From Candidatus Micrarchaeaceae archaeon (GTDB lineage Archaea > Micrarchaeota > Micrarchaeia > Micrarchaeales > Micrarchaeaceae), in contig DAIDAQ010000008.1 of NCBI GenBank assembly GCA_027310535.1, positions 1 to 9,001 of the forward strand: DNA of 9,001 bases, read 5' to 3'. Below are positions 4,356-9,001 of the stretch, one piece after another (position 1 is the first letter of the stretch; each line of letters opens with the position of its first letter). The notes beneath the pieces were generated by a model, which saw nothing but the letters and a program-made list of their open reading frames with translations, was not told the origin of the DNA and ran no database searches. The position numbers and the translations under genes were made by a program.

Positions 4356-6428
4356 TTACGTGCCGCCTGGATAGGTATTAGGGCATGCAGACCCGCAGAA
4401 TGATCTGCCGACGGCGGCGAGAAGCGCCTGTCTCTGATCCACCGGCAGGCTCGGGTTGTATGCGCCGGCAAGCTCGAATATTATGACCCCGCCGAGCCCA
4501 CCCTGCTGCACGAACTGCGCCTTGGCCTGTATGGCCTGCGCATCGTCGTATGATATGAACTTGTTGAGAGGGCCGTCAGTCACGCTGATGTATGACTCCT
4601 TGGCCCCGCTGTCCCACTGCACAGGATAGCCAGAATATGCCTGAGTTATGTTATACACTGGCACATCAAACCTTACGCTCGGATAGTTGCTCCATGAGGA
4701 GTAGTTCCACGATTCGCATGGACCGCTAACGCCTTTTGCCAGGTCCCCCACACTTCCTGTAAGCTCGTCAAGTATGTCCTGCGGCGGTGGCGCTACCCCT
4801 GCACCGCCAGTCCACACGGCGCCGTAAAACTCAATCCCTATCCCTATCTTGCTTGCCGGTATTCCTGCGGCCTCTGTCTCATTGACATATTGCTGTATGG
4901 ATGGCACGGGCTGCAGGGTTGAGGTGAAGATGCACCCTCCCGTGTACACCGGCGAGTTGTACCACGTTACCCAGCCTCCCCAGTTGCCGCCCATCCCGTA
5001 GGTCATCAGGTTTATCTGGCTGAAATACTGCTGCACTGGCGCTATTATCGGGGCTTCGTCGGGGCCCATCGCTATTGTCAGTATCGAACCCTGGGAAGCT
5101 GCCTGCATTGCGGCGTAGAGTGCTGCGACGAACTGCTGGAACCTCGTCCCGTTCTCTATCGGCTCTATGTCCAGGTCAACCCCGTCATAGCCATGCACAG
5201 TCATGAAATCGACTATGTTGCGCACGAAAAGCGTAAGGTTTGCAGGGCTGGTGGCGTTATCGAACGCCGGACCGGTGTACGAGCCGCCTACGCTGATGAT
5301 TATCATCTTGCCGTTCGCGTGGGCTGCCTGCACTGTCCTGTTTATCATGCCGTTATCCGTGAACCCGTTTGACAGCCACAGGCTCCCATTGCTGTAAGGG
5401 TTGACCGCGAAGTGTATGATGAGGGTCACTGCCGAGTAGTTCACCACACTTGGATCAAGCCATGCGGGCGAATCAAGCCAGCCGGCGTAGTAGGCGCTTA
5501 CCCATTTCCCTGAAGCGCTTATGTTTCCTGGGACGGTAGTGGTCGGCGCTATGGTTGTAGATGCCGGCGGCTGCCCTCCGCCGCCGCCTCCGCCGCCGCC
5601 TGCAACTGTTGTCTCTGAAGTTGTTGTGGAGGTTGTCGTTTCCGTAGATGGGGATGTTGTCAGTCCTGGTAAAGTTGACAGCTCTGATGTCGTAGGCTCT
5701 GTTGTCGTCTCTGCTGTTGCTTCTGCTTTTGTTATGGTTACTGTTGTGATCACTTCACCAAGTGACTGACGGTAGAGGGACAGGAGCGGTACAGTGTATA
5801 TGTATTGCTGCCCACCCTGCCCGTTAAGGTATGTGAACGTGAGGCTGACTTTTTGGAGTGCCTGTGGGTTTTGAAGAGAGGCCTTGTTGGGGCATTGCAT
5901 TAGATACACAGAGGTATTAGAGGGACTCATAGTGAGGTTAAGGGGGACACGTGCCCATGTCGTCCCGTTTACCACGCACCCCAAAGACGTTATTGTTATG
6001 CTGTAAGGGGCAAGGTTCTGCATGTTTACCATGATCGCGTTTGGATAGATGGATACAGAGAGACAGGCAGCCCCGAATTTTGTGCACTTTGCTCCGGCTC
6101 CAAAAGAGAACACCAAAATAACCACAGCTATGGTGAACACCGCAAGCCCGAGCTTGTATATGCCAAGGCGCTGTGCGCCGCGTACCGCAGATGCAAACGG
6201 GGCTGCCATATTCCTGTAAACCGGCGTACCAGACAAGCGCCAAATGCGCGAGCTATCTGTTGCGGCCATGGCCGCAACAGCCTCTTCGTAGTCTCCCCTA
6301 GGAGGTGCATCCCGCGAGGGCGTTGCAGCAACGACACCGACCTCAGCATTGCGGCTTGGCGTTGCCACAGCCTCTATCCTGCCAAAGGGCGTGCGTCCTG
6401 CAGATGCGCCTGCATGCCCTTCTCCCAT
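4356..6428 (-). CDS. Membrane-anchored family 18 glycoside hydrolase (chitinase-like)
   Basis: 690 residues. Residues 1-89 form a cytoplasmic tail, 90-110 one transmembrane anchor (GLAVFTIAVVILVFSF), and 115-225 an unknown extracellular domain with four Cys (115, 122, 151, 179). A Ser/Thr linker follows at 226-275, nine Gly at 277-285, and the GH18 barrel at about 308-676. The barrel has SVGG (379-382), the catalytic DxxDxDxE as D415, D418, D420 and E422, and LMTYGMGG (474-481). Such enzymes cut beta-1,4 GlcNAc chains by substrate-assisted catalysis; chitin, another GlcNAc glycan or a neighbour's envelope are all possible targets. Thirteen NxS/T sequons all lie after the anchor, which supports an outside catalytic domain. 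The start at 6428 lies about 29 bases from a TATA box, so the mRNA should be nearly leaderless. The frame continues for 73 codons beyond the stop. Confidence 0.88.
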   Translation of the reverse strand: MGEGHAGASAGRTPFGRIEAVATPSRNAEVGVVAATPSRDAPPRGDYEEAVAAMAATDSSRIWRLSGTPVYRNMAAPFASAVRGAQRLGIYKLGLAVFTIAVVILVFSFGAGAKCTKFGAACLSVSIYPNAIMVNMQNLAPYSITITSLGCVVNGTTWARVPLNLTMSPSNTSVYLMQCPNKASLQNPQALQKVSLTFTYLNGQGGQQYIYTVPLLSLYRQSLGEVITTVTITKAEATAETTTEPTTSELSTLPGLTTSPSTETTTSTTTSETTVAGGGGGGGGGQPPASTTIAPTTTVPGNISASGKWVSAYYAGWLDSPAWLDPSVVNYSAVTLIIHFAVNPYSNGSLWLSNGFTDNGMINRTVQAAHANGKMIIISVGGSYTGPAFDNATSPANLTLFVRNIVDFMTVHGYDGVDLDIEPIENGTRFQQFVAALYAAMQAASQGSILTIAMGPDEAPIIAPVQQYFSQINLMTYGMGGNWGGWVTWYNSPVYTGGCIFTSTLQPVPSIQQYVNETEAAGIPASKIGIGIEFYGAVWTGGAGVAPPPQDILDELTGSVGDLAKGVSGPCESWNYSSWSNYPSVRFDVPVYNITQAYSGYPVQWDSGAKESYISVTDGPLNKFISYDDAQAIQAKAQFVQQGGLGGVIIFELAGAYNPSLPVDQRQALLAAVGRSFCGSACPNTYPGGT
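5574..5753 (-). repeat. Low-complexity linker: Ser/Thr-rich run and nine-Gly tract
   Basis: The codons for residues 226-275 of the hydrolase are almost all Thr, Ser, Glu and Pro. Residues 277-285 are nine consecutive Gly encoded by GGC/GGA triplets (CCGCCTCCGCCG-type repeats on the plus strand). It is a flexible, probably O-glycosylated hinge holding the catalytic domain off the membrane. The triplet run is a candidate for length variation by slippage. Confidence 0.75.
6257..6280. repeat. 24-bp perfect palindrome
   Basis: Half-site CTGTTGCGGCCA (6257-6268) is followed immediately by its exact reverse complement (6269-6280), centred on an NcoI-type CCATGG. It lies in the part of the hydrolase gene encoding the cytoplasmic tail (EAVAAMAATDS), about 150 bases after the start. 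As RNA it could form a GC-rich 10-bp stem with a CAUG loop; as DNA it could be a dimeric protein site. A smaller inverted repeat with 6-base arms, CGTTGC-A-GCAACG, lies nearby at 6321-6333. Confidence 0.6.
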
Positions 6429-6453
6429 CCGTGTATCTTTTCTGGGTTCAGCC

Positions 6454-6461
6454 TTTTATAT
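6454..6461 (-). promoter_or_regulatory. TATA box of the GH18 hydrolase
   Basis: On the minus strand ATATAAAA, followed by GG, is centred about 29 bases before the ATG at 6428. Initiation would fall within a few bases of the ATG, giving a leaderless or near-leaderless mRNA. This agrees with the absence of a Shine-Dalgarno sequence there. It lies in the 55-bp gap after the MFS gene, so the hydrolase can be transcribed independently of the transporter. Confidence 0.65.
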
Positions 6462-6483
6462 GTTCACACAACAGGCAGGAGGC

Positions 6484-7740
6484 TCAGTGCTCTTTCAGCT
6501 CTGCTGCGAATGCTATGCCTGCTGCTGCCGTAAGGATTACAGCGATGGATAGGGTGAGCGAGTACCCGAACGTTGATGATAAGAAGCCGCTCGCAAACGA
6601 CCCTATTATCGCCGCGCCAGAACCAAGCCCGGACCAGATTCCAAGGTACCTTCCCTCCCCGACTCCCTTGATCCTATGGTAGAGCAGCACTGCAGACGAG
6701 AGGTTCCAGAAGGCGATCACAAACCCTCCGATCGCGTATGCGGCGAGGTTCAGCTCGAAAAAATAGGAAAGCGGCACAAAAAGCGAGGCCAGCATCAGCA
6801 TATAAACTATCGCCCTAACCGCAGAAGAGCTGACGAAATACAGATGCAGCCTCGGCCTTTTTATCATCTCCAATATCAGTATGAACGCAGCGGCCTGCGC
6901 AAAGGCGTTAAACAGCTGGATAACGAAGATAGCGGAATACGAGAGCCCCGCAGCTATCTGGAATGGAATGTAGGACGCATAGAAGACATAGTATCCGGCG
7001 TTGAACAGCGCTATCGCAAAGAGCAGCCAGTGCAGGCTGCGCTTGCGCTTGCTGATCGGGCCATGGTGTCTCAGAGCCCTCTGCAGCCTCTCGACAAGGT
7101 TTAGCTCCACAATGCCGCGATGGTCCGTCAGGTTCAACAGGGAGAATGTCTTCCTGGTCTGCCTGCGCTCCTCTGTAAGGTCCAGCACAGGCTGGTCCTT
7201 TATCAGGAGAAGGGCTAGGGCCACTGCAGCGAGGTTAAAGGCCAGCAGGAATGCAAGATAGAGCTGGAGCTGGTTCCTCTGCACAAAGACGCCAAGCAGC
7301 GACGCGATCATCAGCCCCACAACGCTGAAGAGGCCGTACTTGCCATAGTACCTCGGCATTTTCCTCCTCTTTGCCTCCCTTCCCATCACCAGGACATTGA
7401 GCGCTGGGTTGGCGGCCGAAAATACAACAGCGTAGACAGCGTAAAGCAGCCAAGCGGATGGTATTGTGTTTGGAAAAACAAACGCAGCGACTATAGGAAG
7501 GGTGAAGACCGTAGAGTAGACTATGAATGGCTTAGTCCTATTCGACATGTCTGTAAGCCCACCAAATATGAGCGATGAGGGTATGCTCACCGTGTAGTAC
7601 ACAGCAATCGCTACCCCAACATCAAAGACACTGCCGCCTATTGCAAGGACATAGAGCGCGATGAAAGCCCCAAGGCCATAGTTGAGTGCGTAGATTGGTA
7701 TGAATGTATATCGCCACGTCAGCACTTTTTTCCCGTCCAT
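6484..7740 (-). CDS. Major facilitator superfamily transporter, 12 predicted helices
   Basis: 418-residue polytopic membrane protein. About twelve hydrophobic segments can be read, six before and six after a charged cytoplasmic loop (roughly residues 190-235). The loop between helices 2 and 3 carries the MFS motif A as G60-G-L-T-D64-M-S-N-R-T-K70. These proteins move small solutes across the cytoplasmic membrane, driven by an ion gradient. The substrate is not readable; a sugar or an exported compound are both possible, and proximity to the hydrolase only hints at glycan breakdown products. I chose the ATG at 7740 because GGAGATGA ends five bases upstream. The ATG at 7749 is the next option, and a TTG at 7767 would sit at the expected transcription start. 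The gene diverges from the beta-CASP nuclease. Confidence 0.83.
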   Translation of the reverse strand: MDGKKVLTWRYTFIPIYALNYGLGAFIALYVLAIGGSVFDVGVAIAVYYTVSIPSSLIFGGLTDMSNRTKPFIVYSTVFTLPIVAAFVFPNTIPSAWLLYAVYAVVFSAANPALNVLVMGREAKRRKMPRYYGKYGLFSVVGLMIASLLGVFVQRNQLQLYLAFLLAFNLAAVALALLLIKDQPVLDLTEERRQTRKTFSLLNLTDHRGIVELNLVERLQRALRHHGPISKRKRSLHWLLFAIALFNAGYYVFYASYIPFQIAAGLSYSAIFVIQLFNAFAQAAAFILILEMIKRPRLHLYFVSSSAVRAIVYMLMLASLFVPLSYFFELNLAAYAIGGFVIAFWNLSSAVLLYHRIKGVGEGRYLGIWSGLGSGAAIIGSFASGFLSSTFGYSLTLSIAVILTAAAGIAFAAELKEH

Positions 7741-7745
7741 CCAAC

Positions 7746-7753
7746 TCATCTCC
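7746..7753 (-). promoter_or_regulatory. Ribosome binding site that selects the MFS start
   Basis: Minus-strand GGAGATGA matches seven of eight bases of the archaeal consensus GGAGGTGA and is spaced five bases (GTTGG) from the ATG at 7740. It contains the alternative ATG at 7749, so initiation there would lack a spaced ribosome binding site. Confidence 0.5.
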
Positions 7754-7790
7754 GGAGTTCCTCGCAATCCACTCTAACTCAAGATTCAGC

Positions 7791-7798
7791 TTTTTATT
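7791..7798. promoter_or_regulatory. Shared bidirectional TATA-like element
   Basis: TTTTTATT on the plus strand reads AATAAAAA on the minus strand. Counting about 25 bases from its centre puts a leftward start near 7769 (MFS mRNA, leader about 29 bases to 7740). A rightward start falls near 7819 (nuclease mRNA, leader about 27 bases to 7846). No other good TATA candidate was seen in the 105-bp gap, so one element may serve both genes. Confidence 0.45.
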
Positions 7799-7845
7799 GC
7801 TTTGCAGAGAAGAAGGGCAGACCAGTTAAGAGGCAGGGGAACCAT

Positions 7846-8826
7846 ATGATAAGGCTTCACAACGCAAGCATCTCGCTCGACAGGAGGGAAAGAGGCAGCG
7901 ACATTGATTTCATATCGCATGCGCACAGCGACCACATCGCGGCTGCGAAGAGCTCAAGGAACGCGCTGGCGAGCGATGCGACATCAGAGCTCATCGAGGC
8001 TGCGTACAAGATCAAGCTTTCCAGGACGAACCATGCAAACTTCGAGCTACTTGACTCAGGGCACATGCTGGGCGCAAAACAACTATACATAAACGATATA
8101 GGGAACGGTAGCAGCCTTGTCTATACCGGCGACTTCCAGATGCGGCATGGATATGCCTGCCCAAAAATCAAGAGCAAGCACGCCGACATAGCGATCGTCG
8201 ATTCGACTTATCCTTATCCTGACGTTCTCTTTGAAGAACATGAAGTTGTAAGGGAGGATATGGAAAGGAAGCTAGGCAGGGCACTGGATAAGGGCATTGT
8301 GCTATTCACCGCATTCAGGATGGGAAAGGCTCAAGAGCTTATAGCCATCATGAACGGTATGGGGATCAAGCCGATAGTAAGCAGGAGAGTAGGCGAGATT
8401 AACAAGGTTTATATGAAGAACGGGATTATGCTCGATTATGCGTCTGCATATGACGATGACGCATCAGACTTCGAATCACTGATCCTGCACAACTTTGTCG
8501 GAATAGTTGAGGCGCGTGGGATAAATGCGCTCGCACTGAGGCTTAGTGGAGTGCACGGCAAGCATGTCTACACAGCGATCGCGAGTGGGCTCGCAAAGGA
8601 GTTCAAGTTCGACACTGATATACAGTTTCCTCTCAGCAGCCATGCAGACTTCAGGCAAACAGTCAGATATATTGACAGGGTCAGGCCTGAGCTTGTCCTC
8701 ACATACGGCAAGGACAAGAACATAATGGCTCAGAATCTATCGGCCTTTGGCATTAGCGCAGTTCCCTTCACCGATGAGCAGGGTGCCAGCCTTTTAAATA
8801 TCGCTGCCCTCAATAGGAACAGGTAA
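7846..8826 (+). CDS. Beta-CASP metallo-beta-lactamase nuclease, short form
   Basis: 326-residue cytoplasmic metallo-beta-lactamase of the beta-CASP group, which process RNA 3' ends, degrade RNA exonucleolytically, or act on DNA. Motif 2 is H25-A-H27-S-D29-H30. H73 lies in DSGHMLGA and D96 in YTGDF. Beta-CASP motif A is D119 (DSTY), the nucleotide-binding-like segment is TAFRMGKAQEL (155-165), and motif B is H266 in SSHADF. At motif C, where THG or VHG supplies a zinc-binding His, the sequence is LTYGKD, so Tyr287 replaces it. It lacks the KH domains of the long archaeal CPSF-like proteins and resembles the roughly 330-residue ligase-associated exonucleases in size, although no ligase or helicase gene is visible here. 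The start has AGGGGA five bases upstream. An intron-containing tRNA follows five bases after its stop. Confidence 0.83.
   Translation: MIRLHNASISLDRRERGSDIDFISHAHSDHIAAAKSSRNALASDATSELIEAAYKIKLSRTNHANFELLDSGHMLGAKQLYINDIGNGSSLVYTGDFQMRHGYACPKIKSKHADIAIVDSTYPYPDVLFEEHEVVREDMERKLGRALDKGIVLFTAFRMGKAQELIAIMNGMGIKPIVSRRVGEINKVYMKNGIMLDYASAYDDDASDFESLILHNFVGIVEARGINALALRLSGVHGKHVYTAIASGLAKEFKFDTDIQFPLSSHADFRQTVRYIDRVRPELVLTYGKDKNIMAQNLSAFGISAVPFTDEQGASLLNIAALNRNR
8791..8800 (+). promoter_or_regulatory. TATA box for the tRNA inside the nuclease gene
   Basis: CTTTTAAATA, encoding Leu-Leu-Asn near the nuclease C terminus, is a strong archaeal TATA match centred about 36 bases before the tRNA. Initiation would fall near 8821, about 11 bases before the mature 5' end. 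The tRNA could therefore be made independently of, as well as together with, the nuclease. Confidence 0.5.
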
Positions 8827-8831
8827 TCAAT

Positions 8832-8946
8832 GGCGGGGTAGCTCAGTGGTAGAGCGCTAGACTCATATGCAGAGCATCATGAGTGTCGAGCCATCGTGGC
8901 TGTGAGAGAAATCTAGAGGTCGCGCGTCCGATTCTCGCCCCCGCCA
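8832..8946 (+). tRNA. tRNA with CAU anticodon, elongator Met or Ile2, intron-containing
   Basis: A full cloverleaf of 72 nt after removing a 43-nt intron. The acceptor is GGCGGGG/CCCCGCC with discriminator A8946 and no encoded CCA. The D arm is GCTC-AGTGGTA-GAGC, and the anticodon stem CTAGA/TCTAG encloses the loop CTCATAA, with anticodon CAT at 8864-8866. The variable loop is AGGTC, and the T arm GCGCG-TCCGATT-CTCGC has one C-U mismatch. Initiator features (A1-U72 and three G-C pairs closing the anticodon stem) are absent, so it is either elongator Met or the CAU isoleucine tRNA that needs agmatidine modification. I favour Met weakly. It starts five bases after the nuclease stop. Confidence 0.88.
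8868..8910 (+). other. tRNA intron at position 37/38
   Basis: A 43-nt insertion after A37 (8867), ending before A38 (8911): the canonical archaeal site cut by the tRNA splicing endonuclease. CUC of the loop (8862-8864) can pair with GAG at 8906-8908, leaving AA|A as the 3' bulge and placing the 5' cut in UA|U. The central helix is only three pairs before an A-A mismatch, so the bulge-helix-bulge is imperfect. A register shift to UGAG (8903-8906) gives four pairs but a five-base bulge. Inside the intron, AGCCA (8889-8893) and TGGCT (8897-8901) form a hairpin. Confidence 0.75.
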
Positions 8947-9001
8947 AGGCGCTTCCGTTTCACTATTTGATATCTTCCGAACCACGTGCACTGTATTTCT
9001 T

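Noticed and set aside
3970..4374. Plus-strand 134-codon ORF between the small membrane gene and the hydrolase
   Set aside because: It lies antisense to the 69-residue gene and to the Ser/Thr-rich extension. Its Val/Ala-rich second half is simply the reverse of Thr/Asn/Ala codons, and it has no ribosome binding site or promoter.
5574..5600. CCG/CCT triplet array as a possible CRISPR-like or tandem DNA repeat
   Set aside because: It is a triplet run encoding nine Gly in frame; there are no spacers or longer repeat units.
5521..5769. Plus-strand ORF with a poly-Pro run and Val-rich tail
   Set aside because: It is the complement of the Gly tract and Thr-rich linker of the hydrolase; low-complexity DNA keeps the opposite frame open.
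6305..7104. Two overlapping plus-strand ORFs of 125 and 142 codons opposite the hydrolase start and the MFS gene
   Set aside because: Both are antisense to genes with firm family evidence and have no ribosome binding sites or family features.
7741..7767. TTG at 7767 as start of the MFS gene
   Set aside because: It coincides with the expected transcription start from the TATA box, and GGAGATGA five bases before the ATG at 7740 gives a better start.
8947..9001. Terminator or new gene after the tRNA
   Set aside because: Only short T runs and no hairpin or ORF are visible in 55 bases; too little to support a call.

Overview
The window looks archaeal. Likely start codons are preceded, at spacing normal for archaea, by AT-rich TATA-type octamers. 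Several genes have GGAG/GGTG-type ribosome binding sites. The tRNA gene at the right end has an intron at the 37/38 anticodon-loop position and no encoded CCA. The nuclease is a beta-CASP metallo-beta-lactamase, a family common in archaea. Tight packing, short genes and a Ser/Thr-rich membrane-anchored surface protein would suit a small-genome (DPANN-like) lineage, but that placement is inference.

Left block (1-2397, minus strand): three consecutive extended short-chain dehydrogenase/reductase genes form a compact operon read leftward from a TATA box near 2434. They encode a nucleotide-sugar epimerase/dehydratase, a GDP-L-fucose-synthase-like enzyme with Cys where the catalytic Ser is expected, and a third reductase/epimerase cut by the window edge. 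The last two overlap by ATGA. A 489-bp divergent gap (2398-2886) contains a possible 58-codon ORF and small inverted repeats. It separates the operon from a plus-strand family 2 glycosyltransferase (2887-3852). Together these genes point to activated-sugar synthesis and transfer for surface glycans or protein glycosylation.

Middle block (3861-7740, minus strand): a small basic one-helix membrane protein ends convergently 8 bp from the glycosyltransferase. Next is a 690-residue membrane-anchored family 18 glycoside hydrolase with an intact DxxDxDxE site and 13 N-glycosylation sequons, all on the predicted outside. Its TAA stop is followed in the same frame by 73 more codons encoding a Ser/Thr-rich linker-like sequence. 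A 12-helix MFS transporter lies upstream. The hydrolase has its own near-leaderless promoter and carries a 24-bp perfect palindrome in the part encoding its cytoplasmic tail.

Right block (7846-8946, plus strand): a short beta-CASP nuclease shares a bidirectional AT-rich promoter element with the MFS gene. Its motif C His position appears to be Tyr. Five bases after its stop begins a CAU-anticodon tRNA with a 43-nt intron, which has a plausible TATA box inside the end of the nuclease gene. The last 55 bases hold nothing I can identify. No transposon, CRISPR array or rRNA was seen.
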